Positions 24,606 through 32,759 of a stretch of 41,693 bases of DNA are shown here, in pieces. The notes under the pieces are model-generated. The model ran no database searches and was not told where the DNA came from. It worked only from the letters and a program-made list of their open reading frames with translations. Position numbers and translations under genes: made by a program. Source of the DNA: WVXT01 sp964345635 (GTDB lineage Bacteria > UBA6262 > WVXT01); NCBI GenBank assembly GCA_964345635.1, contig CAYFRM010000091.1:1-41693 (forward strand), in the 5' to 3' direction. The stretch's first letter is position 1; each line of letters opens with the position of its first letter.

Positions 24606-25313
24606 ATGGACGCAATTATTCTCGCGGGGGGCAAAGGAACGAGACTGGCACCATACACGGCGATTTTCCCCAAACCACTAATGCCCATAGGAGACGTGCC
24701 TATTCTGGACGTAGTCTTGCGACAATTGAAAAGCCACGGATTTACCAAGATAATTATGGCAGTGGGTTACCTGGCGGAACTTCTGGAGACCTACTTTGGG
24801 AACGGCAGCAAATACGGAATCGACATTCAATATTCGCGCGAAAGTAAACCTTTAGGAACAGCAGGACCCCTTTCCCTGATCGAAAATTTGACAAATCCTT
24901 TCCTGGTTATGAACGGGGATATTTTGACAACGCTCAACTATGCGGCGCTTATCGATTATCATAAGGAAAAGAAGGCTTTAGCCACAATTGCCATGCACAA
25001 GAGAACGGTGGACGTTGATTTTGGCGTTATTGAATTGAATACGGATAGTGAGATTACCGATTACATTGAGAAACCCAACTTAGAATATCTGGTGAGTATG
25101 GGAATCTATATCTTTAACACCAAGGTTCTGAAATACATCAAGCCGGACGAGAAGTTGGATTTTCCGGATTTGGTAAAAAAGTTACTGAAAAATAGCGAAA
25201 AGGTCATTGGCTATCCCAGCGACGACTACTGGTTGGATATCGGGCGCCACGATGATTACCAAAGAGCCATAGATGAATTTGAGAAGTATAAAGAGAAATT
25301 TTTTCTGGGGTGA
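24606..25313 (+). CDS. Sugar nucleotidyltransferase (NTP_transferase, guanylyltransferase-like)
   Basis: The 235-residue protein opens DAIILAGGKGTRLAPYTAIFPKPLMPIGDVPILD, which holds the GG.GTRL..T...PK nucleotide signature. MNGDILTTLNY supplies the metal-binding Asp. EKPNLEYLVSMGIYIF and DYWLDIGRHDDYQRA complete the sugar-phosphate site. It joins a sugar-1-phosphate to a nucleotide, probably GDP- or dTDP-linked, to feed the two SDR enzymes upstream. The start follows the SDR stop by 8 nt, preceded by a run of G. Mannose-1-phosphate guanylyltransferase-like activity would suit the AlgD-like enzyme downstream. Confidence 0.88.
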   Translation: MDAIILAGGKGTRLAPYTAIFPKPLMPIGDVPILDVVLRQLKSHGFTKIIMAVGYLAELLETYFGNGSKYGIDIQYSRESKPLGTAGPLSLIENLTNPFLVMNGDILTTLNYAALIDYHKEKKALATIAMHKRTVDVDFGVIELNTDSEITDYIEKPNLEYLVSMGIYIFNTKVLKYIKPDEKLDFPDLVKKLLKNSEKVIGYPSDDYWLDIGRHDDYQRAIDEFEKYKEKFFLG

Positions 25314-25370
25314 GTTCTAAAATTGGCGAGAGGTATTTGTGCTCCAAGCAATCAGGTAAGATCTAACAGT

Positions 25371-26636
25371 ATGAAAGAGATTGCGAAGAAAATTTATCGT
25401 AAAATTCCTGTTTGTTTGCGCTGGATTTTATGGCCTGCTAAATTAATGTTCAAATTTGTTGATATTTGTAGATTGGATCTGTGGATTATAAGCGGAGAAG
25501 AAATAACCAGCCACCGGACACTTTCCATTATTTACGCTGGCGCGAAAATCAATAGAAATTACTTTATAAAAATAGCCTATAATAGCTCTTTTAGTGAAAA
25601 CTATCTTGGAAAAGTCTGGCTTTGGAAAGTTTTTAAGGTGGTCAAGGAAAAAGGTCATACTTGCTCGTTAATGGTCGTTGCAGTGGACAAGCCTTTCTGC
25701 GCTTTATTTAGAAACCGGGAGTGTTTTCACATTCCATTCTGGGTGTCGAGTTTAGCCGATATATCTGGTGCCAGTTCTTTTCTTGCAGGAAATAGAAGTA
25801 TTAAGTCTGACGTAACCAAAATAACAAATAACAAACTTTCGTTTGAAATAACACAGAATCGCTCTCAGTTTGATAACTTCTATTACAATATGTACAGGCC
25901 TTATGTTTCGCAGCGTCATGGAGACGGGGCTATTATCTCAGAATATGATTATGTGAGGAACCAGTTTAAGGATAACGAGTTACTTCTTATCAAAAAAGAA
26001 GATGAATATGTAGCAGGTGCTCTGCTAGTCTATGAAAAAGAGCGGTTTGGTCCAGTATACATGGGCGTAAAAGATGGCAATTTTGACTACGTCACAGATG
26101 GTGCGGTGGGTGCTATATTCTATTTCGCAATTCATCGATTCAAAGAAAAAGGCTATAAACAAGTGGATTTTGGAGGTTCCAGAGCATTTTTGAAGGATGG
26201 AGTATTACGTTACAAGAAGATGAAGGGTGCTTTGCAAATTTCTTGCGCCTCTCGGCACGGTGGAATCTTTTTTGTTGAGCCTTCGACCAACACGCCCGGA
26301 TTGAAAGCGTTTCTCATAAATAATCCCTTCATCTTCATCGATAAAGGGAAAATTTATGGCGCTGTATTTGTTGGTAGCGACTATTCATTTTCCCGGCAAA
26401 CATTGAAGAAAATGTACAAGAATTATTACTTTGATGGGATGTCCAGGTTATTTATTTATCAATTTGGAGGAGACAGCCATAAGATAGAGAAGATATTGCC
26501 GCTTGAATTTTCAGAGAAAATAAGATTCCGTTCCGCCGTGCAGTTATTTCAAAAACTTGACGGAGAGCGACCGAACCAGGAAGCAGCCTGCACCCTGACT
26601 AAGACTAAAAATTATAGAATAAGAGGAAGAGACTGA
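25371..26636 (+). CDS. GNAT/FemAB-like N-acyltransferase
   Basis: The 421-residue protein starts at ATG 25371 by family shape; the frame is open to TTG 25323 with a weaker site. The N-terminal part is basic with a hydrophobic stretch and may touch the membrane. The second half has the GNAT-like core: NELLLIKKEDEYVAGALLVYEK, GPVYMGVKDG and GYKQVDFGGSRAFLKDGVLRYKKMKGA. That last segment resembles the KxKxFG.-type ends of FemAB/BioF2-like acyltransferases. These enzymes transfer amino acids or acyl groups to cell-wall or sugar amines. The location between sugar-nucleotide genes and an amino-acid-related insert suggests it decorates the polysaccharide. Confidence 0.6.
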   Translation: MKEIAKKIYRKIPVCLRWILWPAKLMFKFVDICRLDLWIISGEEITSHRTLSIIYAGAKINRNYFIKIAYNSSFSENYLGKVWLWKVFKVVKEKGHTCSLMVVAVDKPFCALFRNRECFHIPFWVSSLADISGASSFLAGNRSIKSDVTKITNNKLSFEITQNRSQFDNFYYNMYRPYVSQRHGDGAIISEYDYVRNQFKDNELLLIKKEDEYVAGALLVYEKERFGPVYMGVKDGNFDYVTDGAVGAIFYFAIHRFKEKGYKQVDFGGSRAFLKDGVLRYKKMKGALQISCASRHGGIFFVEPSTNTPGLKAFLINNPFIFIDKGKIYGAVFVGSDYSFSRQTLKKMYKNYYFDGMSRLFIYQFGGDSHKIEKILPLEFSEKIRFRSAVQLFQKLDGERPNQEAACTLTKTKNYRIRGRD

Positions 26637-26639
26637 AAG

Positions 26640-27353
26640 ATGCGCATAAACCTTTACAAATGTATGGGATGTATGGAATGCATACGCTATTGTCCTGCGA
26701 GAGCAATAATGGCAACGGGGGCCAAGTGCATAGTTGATGAGGATAGATGCTTTGAATGTTATGTTTGCCTTGCGTCGGGCATTTGTCCCGTAGATGCCCT
26801 CGAAAAAGTCCCGTTAAAGTGGCCAAGGATACTAAGACATATGTTCAGCTCAGTGGCTATGATTCATAGGGAGACGGGAATAGACGGGAGAGGAACTGCG
26901 GAAATGAAAACCAACGACGTCACCGGGCGTTACCGTCACGGCGAGATAGGGTTTACAGTAGATGTGGGGAGACCTGGCACAGGCACGACTTTTGCGGAGA
27001 TAGAAAAAATTTCTATGGCCGTTGCCAAAGTAGGGGTTGAGTTTGAAAAGATGAATCCCCTGACAAAGCTTATGCGGGATAAATCTACCGGGAGACTTAG
27101 AGAGGACATAAAAAAGGAGCGCATCCTTTCCTGCGTATTAGAATTCAAAACTGAGGATAGCAAGGCAATATCCGTAATAAATGTTCTTAAAGACGTTTCT
27201 AAGTCAGTTAATACAGTTTTCAGCGTGGGTTGTATATGCAGGTGTAAGCCGGATGGTACGATACCCATTAAAAATATGTTAGACGAAGCCGGCATCTTTT
27301 ACCGACCCAATTGTAAGATTAACATCGGGCTGGGACGCCCATTGGCGCCATAG
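26640..27353 (+). CDS. Di-cluster 4Fe-4S ferredoxin-domain protein of unknown role
   Basis: The 237-residue protein begins with two ferredoxin motifs, CMGCMECIRYCP and CFECYVCLASGICP, each of the CxxCxxCxxxCP type with small insertions. The rest is not a known enzyme to me. It contains ETGIDGRGTAEMKTNDVTGRY and GFTVDVGRPGTGTTFAEIEKI, a conserved block I associate with uncharacterised ferredoxin-like proteins of anaerobes. A late CICRCKPDG motif adds two more Cys. The next gene, also Cys-rich, is probably its partner. Oxygen-sensitive redox chemistry inside a polysaccharide cluster is unusual. No function is proposed. Confidence 0.75.
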   Translation: MRINLYKCMGCMECIRYCPARAIMATGAKCIVDEDRCFECYVCLASGICPVDALEKVPLKWPRILRHMFSSVAMIHRETGIDGRGTAEMKTNDVTGRYRHGEIGFTVDVGRPGTGTTFAEIEKISMAVAKVGVEFEKMNPLTKLMRDKSTGRLREDIKKERILSCVLEFKTEDSKAISVINVLKDVSKSVNTVFSVGCICRCKPDGTIPIKNMLDEAGIFYRPNCKINIGLGRPLAP

Positions 27354-27368
27354 CAAGGAAGGATATAT

Positions 27369-28016
27369 ATGACGCACACTATGCATCGACAGGGAAGCGT
27401 AGAATCTCTAAAGGAAGATTATCTTGTACTCGTTATGGGTGACGATATTCCCTTTGACATTTTCAGAAGGCGCCTGCAAAAAAGATTTCCCCGTAGCTAT
27501 GAAATGGTCAGGCAAGTTCTTTTAAACCTGGGGATGCTTAAGCTACTCAGGATTACAAAAAGAGCCAAGCCGAACGGGTCTTATAGAAGCCCCGTATTTA
27601 ATAACAAGAAAGAGTTAACCAATTATCTGGAAAAGTTAAAAGAAAAAAACATGGGAAAATCTGTAGTCGTTTCCGGACTTTTTGACGAAGTCAATGATTG
27701 CGTAAAGAAGTTAAACCTGTATCCACACACTATTCAATTCTCCCTGGGAATCTTTGGCAAGAAAGAGTTGTTACCAGAAAAAGAAGTTCTGGAGATAACT
27801 ACTATGTGCGGACATCACATGATATCACCACTTCTGGTGGAAAAACTGGCAAGCGATATAAAGCACGGAAAGATGTCCCTCGAGAGAGCAATACTCGTGA
27901 TGAGCGAACAATGCGTCTGCGGAGTGTTTAACAAAGAGCGAACCTGTAAACTAATGGAAATTTTAATAAATAAATTATGTTTACTTTCTTACGATACGAT
28001 GGGGGCAGCCCATTGA
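27369..28016 (+). CDS. Conserved Cys-rich hypothetical protein, partner of the ferredoxin-like protein
   Basis: The 215-residue soluble protein has no domain I can name with confidence. It starts MTHTMHRQGSVESLKEDYLV. A middle section reads VVVSGLFDEVNDCVKKLNLYPHTIQFSLGIFGKKELLP. The C-terminal part carries ITTMCGHHMISP and EQCVCGVFNKERTC. The CGHH and CVCG.......C clusters look like metal or Fe-S ligands. The pair with the preceding gene (15 nt apart, AAGGAAGGA before the ATG) suggests one complex. It is followed by a methyltransferase gene 6 nt later. Confidence 0.65.
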   Translation: MTHTMHRQGSVESLKEDYLVLVMGDDIPFDIFRRRLQKRFPRSYEMVRQVLLNLGMLKLLRITKRAKPNGSYRSPVFNNKKELTNYLEKLKEKNMGKSVVVSGLFDEVNDCVKKLNLYPHTIQFSLGIFGKKELLPEKEVLEITTMCGHHMISPLLVEKLASDIKHGKMSLERAILVMSEQCVCGVFNKERTCKLMEILINKLCLLSYDTMGAAH

Positions 28017-28022
28017 GTTTCC

Positions 28023-28853
28023 GTGGAGAACCGGATGCTTTTAAGAGAAAGAGCAGAAAAAATTAGGGAAAAAGAATATTTTCACAGATTATTCTCCAAT
28101 CAAAGCAACATAGATTATTGGGAATCCATTTACGGCCGGCGCGATTTCTCGGGAGTCTCTCTCAGGAAAAGAATGGCCCGGGCATTATCGTGGTTAGATA
28201 ATTCAAAGCTACCCAAAAACTCCAAAATTTTAGACGTCGGTTGTGGCGCGGGCGTGTTAGCCAGGGAAGTTGCAAACAGAGGCTATCAAATTTTCGGAAT
28301 GGACTATTCTTACAATATGCTTAGAAAGGCAAAAGCGAACTATAACGCGAGTGCAAAATCAGACATAACATTTTTTCGGGGAGATATAGAATTTTTGCCA
28401 TTCAAGGATTCAATCTTTGATATGGTCATATGCCTGGGGGTAATTACGTATCTGAAATCCGAACACAAGGCATTACGGGAAATGTCCAGAACTTTGAAAC
28501 CCGGTGGCACTATCATTCTCAGTAGTCTCAATAAAACGTCTTTGGCGAAGTGCCTGGACGTGTCAGTTTTTGTAAAGCGAAGAATACAAAGAATGTCGGA
28601 CAGAGGAATTGTTTGGGAGAAAAAAAGCTATTTTATTCCCAGTTTAAGAAATGCATTGAGAACTGCCGGGTTTAGAGAGGTAGATTGCGCGGCGATTCAA
28701 TACGGGCCGCTGACGTTTTTTGGTCGAAAGATTTTTCCGGAAGGAGTAAACATGAATATAACCACCTTTTTGGAGAAATTGTCAAATATTCCTCTCATCA
28801 GTTCTCTGGGAAATATGTGCTTATTCAGAGCGAGAAAAATAGGAGGGAAATAG
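28023..28853 (+). CDS. Class I SAM-dependent methyltransferase
   Basis: The 276-residue protein has the SAM-binding motif ILDVGCGAGVLAREVANRGYQIFGMDYS at about 70-97. Then come FFRGDIEFLPFKDSIFDMVICLGVITYL (motifs II/III) and MSRTLKPGGTIILSS. These mark a Methyltransf_11-type small-molecule or sugar methyltransferase. The C-terminal part is longer than the core fold and may bind the substrate. GTG 28023 follows the previous stop by 6 nt; ATG 28035 is an alternative start. Substrate unknown; a sugar or amino-acid side group on the polymer is plausible. Confidence 0.88.
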   Translation: MENRMLLRERAEKIREKEYFHRLFSNQSNIDYWESIYGRRDFSGVSLRKRMARALSWLDNSKLPKNSKILDVGCGAGVLAREVANRGYQIFGMDYSYNMLRKAKANYNASAKSDITFFRGDIEFLPFKDSIFDMVICLGVITYLKSEHKALREMSRTLKPGGTIILSSLNKTSLAKCLDVSVFVKRRIQRMSDRGIVWEKKSYFIPSLRNALRTAGFREVDCAAIQYGPLTFFGRKIFPEGVNMNITTFLEKLSNIPLISSLGNMCLFRARKIGGK

Positions 28854-28856
28854 AAA

Positions 28857-30170
28857 ATGCCTCTACAGACTGCGCTTTCTCTTTTTTACTATTTTTGGAA
28901 AATAAGAAATAACCAACGGCTCACTCCATCTGAACTGGAGAAGTTACAAAACAGAAAATTAAGGGCGATAATCAAACACGCTTACGAAAATGTTCCTTAT
29001 TACCATAGGCTATTCAATTCTGTCAATCTAAGTCCGGAAGATATTAGAACAAAAGAAGACTTAGTTAAGATACCCATAACCAGCAGGAGAACCATCCAGG
29101 AGTTGCCTATTGGCGAAAGAGTGACAAAGGGTGTCAACATAAGTAAATGTATGAGATGCAGAACTAGCGGTTCCTCGGGAATACCTTTGGATGTGTTCCT
29201 TAGCAAGAAAGAAATGAGTTATAGAATCGCTATGCAGACTAGAGTTTATGGATTGAACTTAACCCACAAAAAGGTGAACATGCTTGACCGGGAGCCTCTT
29301 CCTGCACAAGGCTCACCAGCAACAATTTTTAGAATACTCAAGAAATATTTGAATAAACTGGGATTATGGAGGAGGTATTATTTTTCTCTTTTCGAGGAAC
29401 CGCAGGAACTGGTATCAAAATTATTGGAAATTAAACCCGACGTGATAGAGACTCAGCCATCAACATTGAGATTAATATCCAAATTCTTAAGGGAAAATAA
29501 TCTCAGAGGGATTTCCCCCAAATCGATCTTCACCAGGGCGGAGTTATTAAGTAAGGAAGATAGAGAGCGAATTGAATCTGTGTTCAATATAAAATTGACC
29601 GACCTGTACGGCACCACAGAGTTCGGGATTGTTGCCTGGGAGTGCGAAAAACATCGAGGGTATCATATCAATAGTGACATTGTAGTGATGGAGGCGATAA
29701 GAGACGACAAGCAAGTTTACGGACAGGAAGGACAAGTAATCTGCACTGATTTAATTAATTATACAATGCCTTTCATAAGATACGCACTGGGAGACGTAGT
29801 CGTGCTGAGTAAGGAAAAATGCAGTTGTGGTAGGAATTTCCCTATCATAGAATTGGTAGAAGGAAGGAGTAACGATTTCGTTACTTTAGCTTCAGGGAGA
29901 ATCCTGTCTCCGCTGCTTTTGCTACTCTGCCTGGAAAAAATAGATGGAATCAGCCAATATAGATTAATTCAAGAAAAAATAGATATGTTTAATGTGCAAA
30001 TAGTTAAGGGGCGGAATTTCAAGGAAGCGGCGCTAGATAAAATCAGGAGAAAACTAAGAGAACTACTAGGCAAGAATGCCCAAATCAACGTAGATATGGT
30101 GAGAGAATTACCCAAAGACAAATCGGGTAAAGTGCATCCGGTAGTATCCAGAGTACCCGTAAATCTCTAA
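28857..30170 (+). CDS. CapK/phenylacetate-CoA-ligase-like adenylating enzyme
   Basis: The 437-residue protein has the family N-terminus (LQNRKLRAIIKHAYENVPYYHRLF) and the adenylation loop RTSGSSGIPLDVFLS. The second signature is DLYGTTEFGIVAWEC, and EGRSNDFVTLASGRILSP marks the hinge before the C-terminal subdomain. Cys near KCSCGRNFP may bind zinc, as seen in relatives. The family activates carboxylic acids as AMP esters. In capsule clusters (CapK) the substrate is not established. Here it sits between a methyltransferase and an amino-acid dehydrogenase, so an amino acid or keto acid could be activated for attachment to the polysaccharide. AGGAGGG precedes the ATG. Confidence 0.88.
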   Translation: MPLQTALSLFYYFWKIRNNQRLTPSELEKLQNRKLRAIIKHAYENVPYYHRLFNSVNLSPEDIRTKEDLVKIPITSRRTIQELPIGERVTKGVNISKCMRCRTSGSSGIPLDVFLSKKEMSYRIAMQTRVYGLNLTHKKVNMLDREPLPAQGSPATIFRILKKYLNKLGLWRRYYFSLFEEPQELVSKLLEIKPDVIETQPSTLRLISKFLRENNLRGISPKSIFTRAELLSKEDRERIESVFNIKLTDLYGTTEFGIVAWECEKHRGYHINSDIVVMEAIRDDKQVYGQEGQVICTDLINYTMPFIRYALGDVVVLSKEKCSCGRNFPIIELVEGRSNDFVTLASGRILSPLLLLLCLEKIDGISQYRLIQEKIDMFNVQIVKGRNFKEAALDKIRRKLRELLGKNAQINVDMVRELPKDKSGKVHPVVSRVPVNL

Positions 30171-30189
30171 GTAAAATAAGGACTATCAT

Positions 30190-31419
30190 ATGGAAAACTA
30201 CGAAGCGAGTTTCGGTTCTCAGCTAATATGCAATGTCATAGACCGTAAGTCAGGTCTATTAGGTTACATAGTCATAGATTCTGCCATCAACGGACACTCT
30301 TGTGGCGGGCTAAAAATGCTACCTGACGTCTCCATTCCGGAGCTACAAGGCCTGGCTCGAACAATGACTCTAAAATTCAGTTTTTTGGGAATGAATGAAG
30401 GAGGTGCAAAGGCAGGAATAATTGGTGACCCATCTATGCCGCGAGAAGAAAAACTTTCTCTACTTAGAACCTTTGCGGAGGCGGCCAGTCCCATCCTGAA
30501 AACCCGTGCTTACGTTCCTGCATCCGATATGGGCACCACTAGTGAAGAAATCAGATATATGTTAAATTCGATAGGCCTAAGAGTGCAGGAAAGTATTATC
30601 CAGAGAAGAGAAGAAGGAGGATTTTATGTCGGTTTCTCCGTTTTCGCAGGTGCTCAGGCAGCTTCCAAGCATATGAATTTAGAATTATCCAAATCTACCG
30701 TTGCCGTGGAAGGTTTTGGAAAAGTGGGAAGTGCCGTGGCCAGAGTTTTCTGGCAAAGAGGAGCAAAAGTAGTCGCCATATCAACGTTTAAAGGAGCAAT
30801 ATACGAACCAGATGGGTTAGACGTAGGAAGATTGATTGAGATAAAAAATGAGATTGGAGACGACGTTGTGAACGTTTACGGAAAAGGGAAAAAAATTGAA
30901 AAAAGCGAATTACTAACGCTGGACGTAGATATACTATCGCCTTGCGCCAGACATCACAGTATCAATCCGGAAAACGTAAAAAAAATCAGAGCCAAGATTA
31001 TTTGCTCCGGCGCCAACATTCCGGTAACCCGCGAAGCAGAAAAAATCCTTTACGAGAAAGGAAAATTGTGCCTCCCGGAATTCGTAACGAATTGCGGGGG
31101 AATATTAGGGAGCAATATGGAGATCGCCGGCCTTAGCGACCGGTTCATAGAACATTTCATAATACGGGAAATCGGTAACAAGATATCGGAGATTATTGAA
31201 TCTTCCGGAAAAAAGAATATGAGTCCTGTCGAATTTGCTGAAACGGAAGCAAAGAAAAAATTTGCGAGGATTCAAGAAAAAATTAAGGAAAAAACGATAA
31301 GAAACAGACTATTCGGCATTGTGCTGAAGGCTTATAAGAATAATTTAATACCAAAGCGATTTGTAAAATTGTACGCGCCGAGACATTTTAGAGCAAGATT
31401 AGGTTGGGCCAAAGGATAG
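30190..31419 (+). CDS. Glu/Leu/Phe/Val dehydrogenase family enzyme
   Basis: The 409-residue protein has the catalytic lysine region LGMNEGGAKAGII, where the family usually has GGAKGGI. It also has ASDMGTTSEEI, the substrate-facing Asp loop, and the NAD-binding fingerprint VAVEGFGKVGSAVARVFWQRGAKVV. The order matches amino-acid dehydrogenases that interconvert an amino acid and its keto acid with ammonia. The last 90 residues, rich in Lys/Glu then basic, extend beyond the core. It is unusual inside a polysaccharide cluster. It may supply an amino acid or ammonia to the neighbouring adenylating enzyme or amidotransferase. The start has AAGGA upstream. Confidence 0.88.
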   Translation: MENYEASFGSQLICNVIDRKSGLLGYIVIDSAINGHSCGGLKMLPDVSIPELQGLARTMTLKFSFLGMNEGGAKAGIIGDPSMPREEKLSLLRTFAEAASPILKTRAYVPASDMGTTSEEIRYMLNSIGLRVQESIIQRREEGGFYVGFSVFAGAQAASKHMNLELSKSTVAVEGFGKVGSAVARVFWQRGAKVVAISTFKGAIYEPDGLDVGRLIEIKNEIGDDVVNVYGKGKKIEKSELLTLDVDILSPCARHHSINPENVKKIRAKIICSGANIPVTREAEKILYEKGKLCLPEFVTNCGGILGSNMEIAGLSDRFIEHFIIREIGNKISEIIESSGKKNMSPVEFAETEAKKKFARIQEKIKEKTIRNRLFGIVLKAYKNNLIPKRFVKLYAPRHFRARLGWAKG

Positions 31420-31442
31420 TAATGGCTGAGGAGCTGGGCGAG

Positions 31443-32759
31443 ATGAACATAAGTGTTTTCGGGTTAGGTTACGTGGGATGTGTATCGAGTGCCTGTCTGG
31501 CAAAGAGCGGACATAAGGTGACAGGAGTGGATATAAATCGAACTAAAGTGGATATCATAAATAGCGGAAAAAGTCCGGTCATAGAAAAAGATATTGAGGA
31601 AATTATCAACGAGGTTGTGGCCGCCGGGAAATTAATCGCTACCCGGAACGGTAAAGAAGCAGTTAAGAATTCAGAAATATCTATGATTTGCGTAGGAACA
31701 CCCAGTAATGAAAATGGTAGTTTGAATCTGAAATATGTCAAGAGAGTTTGCGCGGAAATCGGCGCAGCTTTGCGGGAAAAAGACGATTATCACGTCGTGG
31801 TGGTAAGGAGCACTATGTTGCCGGGTAGCGTGGAGGAGGAAGTAATTCCTGCCCTGGAAAAATCTTCCGGCAAGAAGGCGGGAGTGGACTTCGGTGTGTG
31901 CATGAATCCCGAGTTTATGCGAGAAGGAAGCTCCGTCTATGATTATTACCATCCCCCGATGATAATTATTGGCGGGGTGGACAGGAGAAGCGCGGATATT
32001 GTGGAGAAGATTTACGCCAACATAGACGCTCAGGTTGTCAGGACATCGCTAAAAGTTGCCGAGATGACAAAGTACGTAAATAATACTTTTCACGGCCTCA
32101 AAGTATGTTTTGCCAATGAAATAGGAAATATCTGCAAAAAACTGGGAATCGATAGTCATCAGGTAATGGAAATATTCTGTAGGGATGCAAAACTTAACTT
32201 ATCTCCGTATTATCTTAAACCGGGATTTGCCTTTGGCGGTTCCTGTCTTCCCAAAGACTTGCGGGCTTTGCTGTATAAAGGCCAAAGAGAAGACCTGAGA
32301 TTGCCCTTGCTTGGTTCTATCCTGGAGAGCAATGAGAATCAGGTGAAGACGGGAATAGATTTGGTCAAAAAGACCAAGAAGAAGAAGATAGGAATTTTTG
32401 GCTTTAGCTTTAAACCCGGCACCGATGACCTGCGAGAAAGTCCTATGGTGGAACTGATTGAGACTCTGCTGGGAAAGGGATACAAGATCAGCATCTATGA
32501 CAAAAATGTTTCCATTGCAAAAATCTTCGGGGCTAATAAACAGTATATTGAAAAAGAGATTCCTCACATATCTTCGTTGATCTGCTCGTCTATGGAGAAG
32601 GTTTTGAGTGATTCGGAAGTGTTGGTGATCGGGAATAATTCCCCGGAATTTAGAAAGATACCCGCGTTAATGCGGGAAGACCAGATAATGATTGATCTGG
32701 CAAGAATCGTAGATGGAAAAAACGAAACGAAAAGTAAATACGAAGGGATATGCTGGTAA
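31443..32759 (+). CDS. algD: GDP-mannose 6-dehydrogenase (AlgD-like)
   Basis: From ATG 31443 the protein has 438 residues; GAGGAG lies at 31428-31433. The sequence begins NISVFGLGYVGCVSSACLAKSGHKVTGVD and matches AlgD more closely than UDP-glucose dehydrogenase. NPEFMREGSSVYDYYHPPMIIIGG, then KPGFAFGGSCLPKDLRAL, then KPGTDDLRESPMVELIE are the key blocks. With this start the catalytic Cys is residue 268, the same number as in Pseudomonas AlgD, which supports the choice. The frame is open to 31404, overlapping the previous gene. It oxidises GDP-mannose to GDP-mannuronate, so the polymer likely contains mannuronic acid or a derivative. Confidence 0.88.
   Translation: MNISVFGLGYVGCVSSACLAKSGHKVTGVDINRTKVDIINSGKSPVIEKDIEEIINEVVAAGKLIATRNGKEAVKNSEISMICVGTPSNENGSLNLKYVKRVCAEIGAALREKDDYHVVVVRSTMLPGSVEEEVIPALEKSSGKKAGVDFGVCMNPEFMREGSSVYDYYHPPMIIIGGVDRRSADIVEKIYANIDAQVVRTSLKVAEMTKYVNNTFHGLKVCFANEIGNICKKLGIDSHQVMEIFCRDAKLNLSPYYLKPGFAFGGSCLPKDLRALLYKGQREDLRLPLLGSILESNENQVKTGIDLVKKTKKKKIGIFGFSFKPGTDDLRESPMVELIETLLGKGYKISIYDKNVSIAKIFGANKQYIEKEIPHISSLICSSMEKVLSDSEVLVIGNNSPEFRKIPALMREDQIMIDLARIVDGKNETKSKYEGICW

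Noticed and set aside
22622..25313. Legionaminic/pseudaminic acid pathway
   Set aside because: A LegB-like dehydratase and a nucleotidyltransferase are present, but no aminotransferase, acetyltransferase of that pathway, hydrolase or NeuB-like synthase is seen.
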